Source of the DNA: Adiantum capillus-veneris
Lineage: Eukaryota; Streptophyta; Polypodiopsida; Polypodiales; Pteridaceae
DNA length: 64,000 nucleotides
Reading direction: 5' to 3'
NCBI GenBank assembly: GCA_014529385.2
Contig: CM043962.1
Span: forward strand, 51,789,905 to 51,853,904
Shown: positions 1 through 11,281 of the stretch, piece after piece
Position numbering within the stretch: the stretch's first letter is position 1
Layout: each line of letters starts with the position of its first letter
The notes under the pieces: generated by a model
Told to the model about the DNA's origin: nothing
The model's input: the letters and a program-made list of their open reading frames with translations, nothing else
The model's database searches: none
Translations under genes and position numbers: made by a program

Positions 1-268
1 TGCTACATCTCTCTTGTTGATAAACCTAGATGGATAAAAAAAGCCAACTCTTCTCACACCTACCACTTTGACTCAGAAGAAACTAGGTGATCACATTATG
101 TGGCTTTTAGACAATTGTTAAGTCCACTTTGGTGGCCAATGCTAAAACCAAAGCCAGGGTATCCCTATGGGCTTTTGTGGTCACCCCTCGTGTGCAATTT
201 ATACTTTTTTTTTTTTGAGTACAAGTGGTTTCTAGAGACCATGAAAAATAGAGATACCAGTCACAAAC
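1..268. other. Unassigned left flank
   Basis: No convincing coding frame or known repeat was seen. It contains a short poly-T run near 207-219. It ends where the TG of the first LTR begins. Confidence 0.5.
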
Positions 269-1848
269 TGTCATAATAATCAATATCTAATTCTCCTAAA
301 TAATTTTCTCATGTTAAACTGATCATTTAATATGGGGAAGTACCAGGGGAGAAAAAGCTAGAATATTGGTTAAGTTAGCAGACCGGCCACAGTAGGGATC
401 CAAAGGAGGGAAAATAGGAATCCAAAGGGGGGCCATCTGCAAAAGAGTTATGTGAAACAATGGGCTTAAAAGACCTTAAGGTCCAACCCATTAAGACTTC
501 CAAAATGCTAAGGTTCCAAAATTCAAAGGTTGTGTCCAAAGGTCAACTTTAGGGAAAATTGGATGCTTTGTGTGTGTCCCAAACGTCTTTGTCAAGCCCT
601 ACATAGGAGGGGGCGAGCCCAAGAAGTAGGGGATGAGAGAGAAACTCATATACACACACAAGCTCCCTTTGTACACAAGGGGAAAGAGGGACACATGTCA
701 GCTCCTTAGCCCAGATGCCCACAAGGTGTACTCAAATCCTATTGGATGGCCTTGGAGGTGGACCAATGAGAATTAGTCTAGACTAAATCTAGTTTAATTA
801 ATTTAAAGATGCTTAATAAAAGAACCAATAAGAATTAAGCTCTCTGGAAGACTATTGGACAGTCTCCCAAGGGGACTAATGAGCATTCAACAGCCCAATG
901 GCTTGCTTGATTCCTATTGGCCAGGAGGCAAAGGGGTCCAATGAGAGTTTAGTTGAATTATTAAATTACCTAAAGCTCTCACAAAAGGGGAAAGGGGGAC
1001 ACATGTCAGAAGGCTATCACTTATGCTGCTTAATTGTCATTGGCTAAGCCTGGGAAGGTCCAATAGGATGCTAGCATGAGTAATTAGCAAGGGGGTCGAC
1101 CAAGAGAGAGAGGGGGCTGATTTTTGCAAGGCATTATTGACACACACACTCACACAATCAATGTGTGGAGCAAGAAGACTCTCTCTCTCTCCTTCTCAAG
1201 CTTTAATGGAAAGCTTATCTCCTACTCCAAGCTTGTGATAAGGGAGGCCTACACCAACAACTCTTTTCTTTGTGATGCAAATCCAACCAAGATCCAAGCT
1301 TCAATGCATGCTCATCTCCTCTACCATGCTAATTGCTATGCTAATATGAGTGATTATGTGAGGAGATGTACATCTTTCTCGTAAGAATACTCCTTCTTCC
1401 TCTCAATCTACTCTCATACCCCGCTAGCTCTCACCATCTTTGAAGGTGTGTGAGGTCTTGGGTCTGAGATCGCGAGGGAATTGATGTTGTGTTTGATAAG
1501 TGTTTTGCGTAGTGCATGAAGCTTCCATCTTCATTGCACTAGCTAGTATTGAAGGAACACAAGAAATTGTATTGTAAAATGTCTCTCTTGATGGGAGAAA
1601 CCATAATACAAAGCCTTTTGGAGGGGGGACCGGCTCCATGAAACTCCGGTCCCCAACTATTGTCAATTGCTTAATTTCTCTCTCTTTTGAAGTATTGTTC
1701 ATGCTATCTAACTAGGTGTTATGCTTTTTGTTGCTTTCTCCACCTAAGCACTCTTGTTAATCTCATTAGGAATCTATTCTAATGAATTGCTCACTATGTT
1801 CATGCTATTTTCCGCTACACACAAGTTACTAGGCCATTAAATGTTACA
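269..1848 (+). repeat. 5' LTR of the chromovirus
   Basis: The LTR begins TGTCATAATAATC at 269 and ends with CA at 1848, one base before a tRNA-Met primer site. Positions 269-564 match 7485-7759 closely, which proves the 5' boundary. A roughly 20 bp duplication around the GGATCCAAAGG motif near 400-430 is absent from the 3' copy. At about 1.58 kb it is a long LTR. The small ORF inside it (1124-1384) has no recognisable product. Confidence 0.88.
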
Positions 1849-1849
1849 T

Positions 1850-1861
1850 TGGTATCAGAGC
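1850..1861 (+). other. Primer binding site, tRNA-Met type
   Basis: TGGTATCAGAGC lies one base after the LTR end. This is the standard complement of the 3' end of plant initiator tRNA-Met. Confidence 0.9.
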
Positions 1862-2260
1862 ACAAGGTTTCTCTTTTCTTGCTCAAGAAGGGAGGTCCTC
1901 AAGCTAGCTATAAATGGTTGGTACTATTGATTGCATGTGAGTAAGTAGAATAGGGATTTTTTAGCCTTGCAGGGTGCCTTTGTGCAGTTAACGGGGCATC
2001 ACCATCGAGAGCTATGGTCTTAATAGTAAAGTCTATGGGGCTTGCCTATGGCTTCACCACTATTGAGCTATTAGAAGCTTGACAGGAGCCGGTGCTGTTT
2101 TGGTGTTGAACGACCCTCTCTTCTATTCCTTGCAATTAATGGTATGTGAGCCACGGGTACAATAGCTTGAGTGCTTTTTCTAAAGGGGAAAAGAGGAGTA
2201 GCAACTAGGGCTTGAAGTGCCAAAGTACACCTAAAAAGGTTACATCTAAAAGTTGTTAGA

Positions 2261-3799
2261 ATGGCTGACAATAGTAAAGAGAGTGAAATTAATGTTGATA
2301 ACTTTGATTTTGCTAATGAGCAAGCTACTAATGATGCCCCAATGCTTGTTAACTATCTTGTTTCTAGGCTGAAACGGCAGCTTCGTGCTCATGGGATTCT
2401 CCAAGCTCCCCACCATGATGAGAGAACACCTAGGAAGCCTCCTCGAGAGACTTCCAAAAGAGGTCTCTCTCCGATTTGGGAAGAAGAAGAGGATCCCTAT
2501 GAAGGGCTCAGAAATTTGCTCCTTGATGACGCAACTCCTTCTCAAAGGAGAATTCAAGAGCCTCCACCAAAGGAACGAGAAATAAGTGAGTCTCCCGCCA
2601 CCTCGGCGGAGATGGCTCCACAAAGACGACGGGCTAAACGCTCTCCATCATCTCCAAAATGGAGAAGACCATCACATACTTCTCCACACCATACTTCAAA
2701 GAGGGATGACAAAAAGCAAGAGAAGAAAAAGGGAAGAAAGAGGACACCCTCTTCTCCATCTTCTTCATCCTCTTCCTCTTATGAAAGTGATGATCAAGAC
2801 AACGAAGATCAAGGCAAGAAAAAGGCGAGAAAGAGGTCACCATCTTCTCCATCTTCCTCAAATTCTTCATCTTCTGAAGAAAGTGATGGTGCAACCTTTG
2901 AACCATCAAAAAGAAGAGGCCATAGGAAATCCTACGCCGCGTGGAAGAGGTCATCCAAGCTCAAGAAGTTCAAAGAGGAAGCGAAGAGCATCTATTTCCT
3001 TACCTACGATGGCACTTTTGGGTGCTACGGACAAAGTCTTGGCCTTTATCTAACAATTCAATGTGGCGTTCGGAGATGAGGGCTTCACAGAGTCCTCTAA
3101 GCTACGCCATGTAGCTATGCACTTTCAAAAGTCCGCCAGACAATGGTGGTCTAGCCTGTGTGCCAACGGTGAAGCTCCACGAACATGGAAATCTTTAAGA
3201 GCTTCCATTATGAAGCAGTTTTGGGCCACTGATGCCAAAGAAAAAGTACTCACCGAATGGCAAAGCTTAAAGCTCTCTCCCTATGAATCCATCCACAAAT
3301 ATGTAGACAAGTTTTGGGACCTACAACTCAAAGTCGTTGTCTTCAAAAAGTTGGATTTTTGAGAGCAAAAGAAAAAAATTTGTGCGGGATTAACCGAAGA
3401 AATGGCAGAGTATGTCAACTCCCAAAGGCCACGCACCATATCGACGGTAATACATCATACTATGGTGGCCTCTCGAATCAAATTTCCAAATAGGGGCTAA
3501 GAGGAATTCTAAGCCCCCTAAAAACAAGGGTTCCAATGAGCCTAAGGGGAAGGACAATGTCCAAAAGTCTCCTAAGGGCAACTCCAACAAAGCTAAAGAG
3601 AAGGGAGTTTATAAAGGCAAAAATAAACTCTCCTGAAGAGCTTGAGAGTTATCGCAAGGATAACCAATGTTTCAAGTGCGGCGAACAAGGGCATGCGTAC
3701 CGCGCTTGTCCCCAAAACAGCAACCGCCATGATCCTCCTAGAGCTACCTTGGTCGAAATCCAACAGGAGGAAACTCACCACAAAGGATCTCCTCTATGA
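2261..3799 (+). pseudogene. Chromovirus gag (broken)
   Basis: Gag is the capsid/nucleocapsid protein that packages element RNA. The first segment (2261-3079) starts acidic, then carries an unusual Ser/Arg/Lys-rich linker (about residues 125-215) with two similar K-R-x-P-S-S-P-S-rich blocks. A Retrotrans_gag-like helical region follows in another frame (3063-3362, with -ARQWWSSL- and -LTEWQSLKLSP-) and continues past a TGA at 3360 (-CAGLTEEMAEYV-). The zinc knuckle CFKCGEQGHAYRAC (CX2CX4HX4C) is at about 3669-3710 in a third frame. At least two frameshifts and one stop make it non-functional. The SR-like linker is unusual for a gag and may be a family trait. Confidence 0.85.
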
Positions 3800-3802
3800 C
3801 AT

Positions 3803-4200
3803 GCTTGGGGAAAGGTAAGAGAACATGATGCTTTTATTCTCTTTGACCCCGGTTCTACTCATATTTCATATCTATAGAGTTGGCCACCAAGCTAGGCATA
3901 CAAACCTACAAGATGGGAGATGTCCTACCCACAGACAGTGCTTTCAAGGGGCAAGAAGATTCAGTCACTCCCTTAATCGGGAAATTGAGGCTCGATGTCC
4001 AAAGCTATGTCGACAAAGAGGACTTCTTTATCTCTCCTCTCAAGCATGAGGATGTAATCCTAGGGGCACCATGGTTTGATCGCATGGCTGCCAATGTTAA
4101 ATTCCCTGAAAGGAGAATTTCCTTTAGGTTCAGGGAAAAAGATATGTATATATATGCTAAGGAAATGGGTAACACTATACCCATTGTATATACACAAGCT
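3803..4200 (+). pseudogene. Chromovirus aspartic protease
   Basis: The motif LFDPGSTHIS at about 3839-3868 matches the retropepsin-like active site of plant chromoviruses, where D-P-G-S/A-T is a known variant of D-S/T-G. Further on, -VILGAPWFDRM- at about 4054-4086 is the typical I-L-G-x-x-W/F-L/F segment near the end of the protease. A frameshift separates the active site from the rest at about 3870. It would have cleaved Gag-Pol. Confidence 0.75.
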
Positions 4201-4379
4201 TTCAGCAAGTCAATAAAGAGATCTATTTTCGTGTACATGATTTTTGTTATAGATTCTCAAAATGAACCTAATGTTTTAGCAAAAGAAAATATACACAATC
4301 AAAAGGAATTAGAGTTATCCAATTTTCTCAAGGGGTTTCAAGATGTCTTTATTGACGACATCCTTTATGAGCTACCTCC

Positions 4380-5110
4380 TAAACGAGGCAAGGATGACCA
4401 TGCAATTGAACTTCTTCCAGGAAGTTCACTGCCTAACAAACCTCCTTATAGAGTTTCTCAAGCTCAACAAGAGGAGATTATGCGGCAAGTGCGTGAGTTA
4501 GTTGAGAAGGGCATGGTTAGGCCTAGCTTATCTTTATTTTGTTCTCTTGTGCTACTAGTGCATCGTATGTGTGTCGACTATAGAGCACTAAATAGGATCA
4601 CTATCAAGAATAGGTTTCCCGTTCCACGGGTAGAAGACCTATTTGATAAGCTACAAGGGTCCACCTCTTCAGTAGGATTGACCTAAAAAGTTGCTATCAT
4701 CAAATAAGGATAGTTGATCAAGACATTGTAAAGACCGCATTTCGCACTACGTTTGGTCTTTACGAATACATTGTCATGCCGTTTGGCTTGACCAATGCGC
4801 CAGCCACATTCAACCGCTTGATGGAGAAGCTATTCAGGCCTCACCGAACCTTTATTGGAGTGTTCTTTGATGATATCATCATCTACTCTAATTCATTAGA
4901 TGAACACAAGCAACACCTCCAGGTAATATTTCAAGTTCTAAGAGAGAATAAACTTTATGTTAATCAAAAGAAAGTGAATTTTTCTTACAAGAGATTCAGT
5001 ATTTAGGTCACATTATCTCTCAAGATGGCATCCAAATGGATCCATCAAAGTTAGAGGTATAAAAGGATGGCCTAAACCAAGGAATCTTCATGAGTTTAGA
5101 AGCTTTATAG
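4380..5110 (+). pseudogene. Chromovirus reverse transcriptase
   Basis: RT motifs run in order: -KPPYRVSQAQ- (about 4438), -CVDYRALNRITIKNRFPVPRV- near 4570-4632, -MPFGLTNAPATFNRLM- (4776-4823) and the catalytic -FFDDIIIYS-. The catalytic box has F-F-D-D in place of the usual Y/F-x-D-D, which is acceptable for this family. About nine residues of the K-K-D-G-x-W segment are missing just before -CVDYR-. Frames change at about 4665 and 5006. Confidence 0.9.
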
Positions 5111-5112
5111 GT

Positions 5113-5640
5113 ATGTGCGCATATTATAGACGCTTCATAGAAAAGTTCTCACTAATAGCAGGACCATTACATGACCTAACAAAGAAAAATGTTAGGTACA
5201 CATGGTCTGCCAAGGAGAACAATGCTTTCGAAAATCTTATCTCTCAACTTGTGCTTACACTACCGGATCTCTCAAAGCCATTTGAGGTCCAATGTGATGC
5301 TTGTGGTGATTTCCTTGGAGCTGCTTTGCTTCAAGAAGGGCACACCATAGGCTATGAAAGTCGAAGGCTCGACCCTGTTGAGCAAGCTCTAGGCATATAT
5401 GAAAAGGAACTCCTTGTAGTTCTACATGCCTTAGACTTATGGAAGCACTATTTATTGGGGACTCCTTTCATTCTACGAACGGATCACCAAAGTCTTAAGT
5501 ACTTCATGACGCAGACGAAGCTCTCTCACAAACAAATGAGGTGGGAAAGTTTTCTTTCACAATTTCATTTTCATATTGCTCACATTGCTGGCAAGCATAA
5601 TCAAGTAGGCGATGCACTCTCAAGACGGCCGAGAGTGAAT
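5113..5640 (+). pseudogene. Chromovirus RNase H domain
   Basis: This is the first part of a 435-codon open stretch (5113-6420). It opens with the RT thumb/connection -YYRRFIEKFS-. The RNase H acidic residues sit in -VQCDACGDFLGAAL-, -EKELLVVLHALDLW- and -RTDHQSLKYFM-, and -HNQVGDALSRR- marks the domain end. It would degrade RNA in the RNA:DNA hybrid. Confidence 0.88.
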
Positions 5641-7127
5641 GCGGTTTCCATAGCAACTCAAAATGATCTATCTTCTATGATAGATGAGTATGCTATTGAT
5701 CCCGATTTTAGAGATGTGATTTCAGCCCTCGCACTAAAGAAGAAAGAGGAACCATTTACTTTACAAGATGGTTATCTTCTCTATGGCAATAGACTATGCG
5801 TTACTAGCTCACTACGTGAGAAAGTAATGTATGAATCTCATGCTCCTCCTTATGCAGGGCATAGAGGGATTCAGTCTACCCTAAAGGGAATTGAAACATA
5901 TTTCTATTGGCCTACAATGAAAGCAAACATACAAGAGTATGTTTCTAAATGTGTGGTATGCCAAAAGACGAAGTTTGATAGAGGGAAGCAACTTGGATTG
6001 CTTCAACCTTTCCCTATCCCTAATTCACCATGGGAGAGCATATCCATGGATTTTATCTTTGGATTGCCTAAGTCTATCCATGGGAATTCGGGAATATGGA
6101 TGATAGTAGACAGGTTCAGTAAACAAGCTCATTTTATACCTTTCAAAAAGACTATCAAAGCCCATCAAATGGCAACCCTCTGCATTTCACAAATTTTCAA
6201 GTACCATGGCTTGCCAATGTCCATAGTGTCGGATAGAGATCCTAGAATGACCAGTAACTTCTGGAAGGGTCTCTTTGAGAATTTAGGAACAAGGCTAAAC
6301 TTCTCTTCGGCCTATTACCCGCAAACGGATGGCCAAAGTGAAATAGCTAACCTAACAATTCTCGATCTACTAAAAGGCTATGTAACGGAAGTAGATCAAA
6401 GATCCCAATGGGAGAAGTAATTACCCTTAGTGGAGTATGCATACAATAACACTGTACGTACTTCCATGGGAAAAGCACCTTTTGAGCTAATAGAGGGAAG
6501 ATCAAAAAGTCCCTTGCTACTTAAGGTACACAAGAAGATCTTTGCTGTAGATGAGTATAGCCGAGACCTACAAGAATCTTTCCAAAAGATTAAGGATGCT
6601 ATCTCTATCTCAAAGCAAAGGAAAAAGGATGTTGCTGACAAGCACAGAAGAGCCCAAGCCTTTAAAGAAAATTATTGGGTCTTACTCAAATTTCCCAAGG
6701 CTCAATTAAGGCACACGACTGGCAAGAATCCTACGAGACACCAAAAGTCCTATGCTAAGTTAGCAAAAAGGTACTATGGTCGCTTCCAGATTCTTAGGCC
6801 AATCAATGAGATGGCCTATCAACTCAAGTTGTCCAACCATTGGCTCATACACAATGCTTTCCATGTAAGCCTACTAAAGCCTTACAAAGGAGAGCCACCT
6901 CAAGAATTAACTATTGAAGACCCACCGGAGATCGAGGACCAAGAAGAGGTGATGTAGGCCGAGTCCATTCTCCGACATGAAGACAAGGTACTAAGAGGCG
7001 GTAAGACTATCCGACGATATCTTATTAAGTTTAAAAATTATCCTTTTGAAGATGCTAGATGGATGCAAGGCATACAATTAAAGGATAACATAAACCTTGT
7101 CAATGCTTACAATGCTTCCCTAGAATA
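5641..7127 (+). pseudogene. Chromovirus integrase with C-terminal chromodomain
   Basis: The H2C2 zinc-binding motif is in -HAPPYAGHRGIQ- and -CVVCQKTK- (about 5840-5975). The catalytic DDE residues are in -SMDFIFGLP-, -VSDRDPRM- and -QTDGQSEIAN-. A TAA at 6418 interrupts the core, which then continues at 6430 (-EYAYNNTVRTSMGKAPFEL-). After a TAG at 6955 the same reading continues into a chromodomain-like segment with -ESILRHEDKVLRGGKTIR- and -LIKFKNYPFEDARW- and stops at 7125. In chromoviruses this domain guides integration to marked chromatin. Only two stops break this 1.5 kb. Confidence 0.88.
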
Positions 7128-7484
7128 AGCAAATGTACAAAACGATAAAAATGAACAAAGTTTTTGTCTTATAAGACTGTCTTTTTCTTTATTGTGCACA
7201 AAAATGAAGTAGTATGCATGCTTAGATCAAGTTTGCAGAGACGACGTCTCCCAAAAACCAAGTAGAGCTTGTCACACTACTATGGAAGATTGATAGGACT
7301 AATGTGCAGACATGCTTGCGGTAGCCTCAGGCTCTCAAGCGCCAAATGGACTAGTCATCCATTCTGGAACAATGTCGTAGGGTAACATAGGGATCCTCTA
7401 CCCGCTAAGAAAAAGGACTCATGAATATGCTTTATGTTCTCTAAACCATAGTGAAGGACGACTATGATTTCAAGAGAGAGGTAA
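7128..7484 (+). other. Chromovirus 3' untranslated region with polypurine tract
   Basis: There is no ORF. The last bases before the 3' LTR (7471-7481, CAAGAGAGAGG) are purine-rich, as expected of the plus-strand primer site. Confidence 0.7.
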
Positions 7485-7759
7485 TGTCATAATAATCAAT
7501 ATCTAATTCTCCTAAATGATTTTCTCATGTTAAACTGATCATTTACTATGGGGAAGTGCCAGGGGAGAAAAATCTAGAATATTGGTTAAGTTAGCAGACC
7601 GGCCACAATAGGGATCCAAAGGGGGGACCATCTCCAAAAGAGCTATGTGCAACAATGGGCTTAAAAGACCTTAAGGTTCAGCCCATTAAGACTTCCAAAA
7701 TGCTAAGGTTCCAAAATTCAAAGGTTGTGTCCAAAGGTCAACTTTAGGGAAAATTGGAT
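7485..7759 (+). repeat. Truncated 3' LTR of the chromovirus
   Basis: It begins TGTCATAATAATC directly after the purine tract and matches 269-564 until AAAATTGGAT at 7759, where homology ends abruptly. About 1.3 kb of the LTR is missing, so there is no 3' terminator/polyadenylation part. Confidence 0.88.
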
Positions 7760-8099
7760 TCATGACAAGGCTATCTATACATTGTTGTGTGGATGCTGGT
7801 ATTCCTCTTCTAGTAGTAGTGATGTTAAGCCTCTATTAGACATGATGACCATATCCCCTACATAGTTGAAATGTCTTAGATCACCTCAAGGATTCACATT
7901 AGCAAGACCATTGTCGCGATGCTTCACATTCACAAGGAGAATGCAAAGAATATCAAGATTTCTCCCCAAGTCAAGCATAGACATGAAAAGCATCACGAGG
8001 AGCCAAAGGCAATCCCAAAGCAATGAGCTTCTCTTTTTTGATTGGACTAAAATCTTGTTCTTAAAAGAAGGATTTGAACAAAGTTAGTGGGTTACACAC
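7760..8099. other. Unassigned spacer
   Basis: This lies between the truncated LTR and the PPR fragment. No family is recognisable. The 73-codon ORF in it (7866-8087) is basic and featureless. Confidence 0.4.
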
Positions 8100-8498
8100 T
8101 GAGCTCTACAATAATGAGGTTTTTGGCAATGCCTTGGCCGATATGTAAGCCAAATGGGGTGCATTTGGTCGACATCTATGCCTAAAGTGATGCACTTCAA
8201 AAAGCATGAAAGGTTCTTGAGGAGCTCACTATCCAAATACCGTTTCTTGGAGAACATTGATTGTGAAATGTGCCCAACATGGCAGCATCAAGAAAGCGAG
8301 AGTTTCCTTTTGTCTTAATCAAGGGCCATCAAAGAAAGATACTACGATTGGCAATGCTTTGATTGATATGCATGCCTAATGTGGAGTTTGGTTTGGTTGT
8401 TATGTATGCCAAATGTGGTGCACTGGAAAGCACAAAAAGAGCTTGAGGAGCTTATTATCCAAAATGTTGTCGGCCATGACCTTGCCGATGAGACTGCT
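8100..8498 (+). pseudogene. Pentatricopeptide-repeat (PPR) pseudogene fragment
   Basis: Scattered frames spell the PLS-type PPR consensus several times: -GNALADM-, -LVDIYA-(stop)-x-x-ALQKA- followed by -KVLEELTIQ- at about 8166-8240, -IGNALIDMHA- at about 8351, -VVMYAKCGALES- at about 8397-8432, and -EELIIQNVV- at about 8447-8473. Intact PPR proteins bind organellar RNA for editing or processing. Here stops and frameshifts break each repeat. The wording resembles the very large fern PPR families (family knowledge). It is cut by the LTR that starts at 8499. Confidence 0.75.
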
Positions 8499-9316
8499 TG
8501 ATAGCAGCAAGCTAACTTGGATACCATTTTTCGGAGATTTCATTGTAAAAACAATTATTATTTTGATGAATTGAGAATATTGTAACTCTTGTGTTTTTGG
8601 ATAAAATTTGTAATTGATGAGTCGGGGCTACAAGCTTCAAGATTGTATCAAACTGTCTTTAGTTAGAGCTTCTAGATTATTAGTTTTGACCACCAAAAAC
8701 CTTGGCTAAAGTATAAAATCCAATTTTTGTAAGTTTTTCATAAGTTTTGGATAATAGAAACACAGTGTGAGCTAACGATGCTCACTTATCTCCTTCTTGC
8801 GCTTCCTACTCCCTCCTCGGTTGTCACATTGCAGTCGCGTTTGTTGCGTTGCAACCACAGGTAAGAGCTCTAGGCATTGACGTAAGCATTTCGGGATATT
8901 GGGGCATCATTGCTAAGCATTTAGATGCATTCTCGCTTAAAAACGACTAGGTCAAAAATCCACAGTTGTTAATAATCGCGATTTTTGCACTTGACCTAAA
9001 TTGAGATTTGAGATCATAAGCATGTGTGCTTAGGTCTTATAAACGTGTCCTAGAAGTTTTATTACGCTTGGATGTCATTTTATTGCTGTAACGGATGTGA
9101 TTTTTTTGTCAATGAGCAATTGGCTTTTGGTGATTTAAGTCATTTGACTGTAGCCTGAGTTAGATGCGAGTTATTTGTTGTTTTCCAAGAGATTGACAAC
9201 CTCTTGTAGCCTCTATGCACTAGTCGAGTCAGCTTCGTCCCATGGATTGACAATTTATCCGTGGTTCTCGCTATGTCTGCAATAAGATAGGAGTGAGGTT
9301 AGACACCCGTCCCACA
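8499..9316 (+). repeat. 5' LTR of giant element copy A
   Basis: It starts TGATAGCAGCAAG and ends -CGTCCCACA. It aligns along its length with 23610-24517 except for about 94 bp present only in the 3' copy. It contains a TATAAAA box and a partial copy of the family palindrome (TTAATAATCGCGATTTTTG at about 8969). The start is set by alignment with the 3' LTR, which follows a clear purine tract. Confidence 0.9.
8712..8718 (+). promoter_or_regulatory. LTR TATA box (5' LTR, copy A)
   Basis: TATAAAA lies 213 bp into the LTR. The same heptamer sits 212 bp into the 3' LTR (23822-23828). The conservation of spacing supports a core promoter. Confidence 0.55.
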
Positions 9317-9318
9317 TT

Positions 9319-9338
9319 TGGCGCCATTGCCGGGGATC
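9319..9338 (+). other. Primer binding site, tRNA-Asp type
   Basis: TGGCGCCATTGCCGGGGATC lies two bases after the LTR. It matches the complement of a plant tRNA-Asp 3' end with one mismatch (A for G at position 8), as in Athila/Tat-like elements. Confidence 0.85.
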
Positions 9339-9886
9339 GAAGAGACCTAAACTAGGAAAAAATACGAGCGTCTTGTGAAGTTATCCTTTAACTTCCTCTA
9401 GGATCTCCTACAGTAAAAACTTTCATTTTAAAATCGCATAGCTTAAGATTGTCATGTTTTGCTGTGTAGAGGTAGCTTATAAGTAACCGTACTTGCTGAG
9501 TACCTTCAGGATTGTAGGATTATAAAGTTAAATTAGTATTTTGAGAATGATTGATGGACGAGACAAGTCTTAAGATAAAGGCTCAGAAAACCATAAAAAA
9601 CAAGAAAACGAGTGTTTGTGGACACTTTCCACAATCCCATTGCAGTAGAATCTAGGAGTAGGGTAAGTAGAATCCCAGGTGGATTTTAGAACATTGCTCT
9701 CTCCGAAAGAATCAATTGTGAGTTGTTATGTGAAGTTGTAGAATTTCAAGTCTACGGTTAGAAATAGCACCAAAAGACTACCAACCACTCTATCCGATTG
9801 GAGAGTATGCTTAAAAGTTGTATGAACCATTGGGTAAGCTCAAGGACACATTGAGGTAAAAATTTCAAGAGTTTGCAAAAACTCAA

Positions 9887-10903
9887 ATTATTTACTTTTT
9901 CTTGACATTTTAGGCCAAATTAAGTTTTGGCTTAACTTAAAGGCTTAAAATAGCTCATGAAAAGACTGCCCAATGAAAAAGTTCAAAAAAGTGTTCATTT
10001 TAGGCCTAAAGTAAATAATCACAATTATTTACTTCTGGCTCAAAAGGGACCAAGCTTGATACCACAGACTCTATGCATGTGTACAAACAACTTTTGTTAG
10101 GCCACATGGAATTTAGATCATGAAACTGACTAAAAATTGGATAAAAACTGAGTAAAAACTAAATTCTATATTGACTTTCGAGAACTTGAGTATAAATTGG
10201 AATTTTTTTTGTTCAAACTCAATGAAACTTGATTCTTAGGCTTATATTGATGTGATAAACACGTGTATATGCTCAGTTGACCAAAAAGATGCAAAAATTT
10301 GCCAGAAGTAAATAATCGTGATTATTTATATTTGCCCCGTTTTCAACTTTTTTGACCAAGTATCATACCACTAGCTTTAGCATGTTATAATAAGCCCACA
10401 AATGAAATTTGGTAAGATTTGGATCATTAGATTGAAAATTGTGGCCAAATTTGCAAAGTTATTCTAAAGATACAAAACTGATGACCATTTGAACAAAAAT
10501 TGTCCAAACTTGATGAAACCTGGCTAGGGAGCCTAAGTTGAGATACTTAACAGATCTGTGTCAGGATTGAAACAAAAACTTGCAAAAAAATAGTTGGAGT
10601 AAATAATCGCGATTATTTACATCTGCTACAAAAATTGATATTCTTGCACATTGGTATAGCACAAGGTCAAGCATATCAAGTAGACCACACAAATCAATTT
10701 TGGGGTGAAATTTGGATTGCAAAAGTCAGACTTAAGCCAGATTCTTGAAAACTAAATCTGCGGACATGAAACAGATGATAATTTGAACAAATTTTGTTCA
10801 AACTTAGTGAAACTTGTCCAGAGACCTTAACAAGTTGTATACTTGGCAGATCAATCCAAAAAGTGCAAAAAATTGAGAAAAGTAAATAATCGTGATTATT
10901 TAC
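9887..10903 (+). repeat. Palindrome array in leader (copy A)
   Basis: Four near-perfect palindromes of 22 bp lie at 10011-10032, 10308-10329, 10599-10620 and 10882-10903, with a half site at 9887-9895. The arms TAAATAAT / ATTATTTA are essentially invariant, while the central four bases vary (CACA, CGTG, CGCG, CGTG). Spacings are 297, 291 and 283 bp. The same arrangement is seen in the opposite-strand copy at 62365-63390. Function is unknown. It could be a protein-binding site, an RNA hairpin, or both. Confidence 0.9.
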
Positions 10904-11281
10904 TACTGCTACACAGAGACACCAATTTTGACTTTTAAACTTATACAATGTTAGACCAACATAATACAAGGCCACCAAATTTTTTTGGGTTCAATCGGAT
11001 CCAAATTGGTACATATTTACTCAGTTTTCAGGTTGCAGATTAGTCCTTTGACTTTAGGCAAAAGTGGAATCTGAAACTCTCAACTGCTGACTCACTTAGC
11101 TTGATTTGAAGTGATACATATAGGCCAATCACAATAGTTAGCAAGAATTGTACAGTCGTTGTGAAAGAATAGCTAACTTGATTAAAAGTGATACAGGAAT
11201 CAGGTTGCAGACAAGGAATTGAATGCTTGACAGAAGTGCAATCAAGTCAAGTGGAAGAAATTGACAACAAGTCGATCCGAC

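Larger units (their letters stand above)
269..7760 (+). mobile_element. Degenerate Ty3/gypsy chromovirus LTR retrotransposon
   Basis: The order is 5' LTR, tRNA-Met PBS, gag with CCHC knuckle, aspartic protease, RT, RNase H, integrase, chromodomain, purine tract, 3' LTR. Integrase lying after RT/RNase H is diagnostic of Ty3/gypsy, and the chromodomain after integrase places it among chromoviruses. The frame changes several times (near 3070, 3520, 3870, 4665, 5006 and 5110) and stops occur at 3360, 6418 and 6955, so it is not autonomous. The 3' LTR is cut to about 275 bp, and no target-site duplication can be tested because that end is lost. Confidence 0.93.

Noticed and set aside
1124-1384. 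86-codon ORF inside the 5' LTR of the chromovirus
   Set aside because: It lies in LTR sequence, is low-complexity (His/Thr and Ser runs from CA/CT repeats), and matches no protein family.
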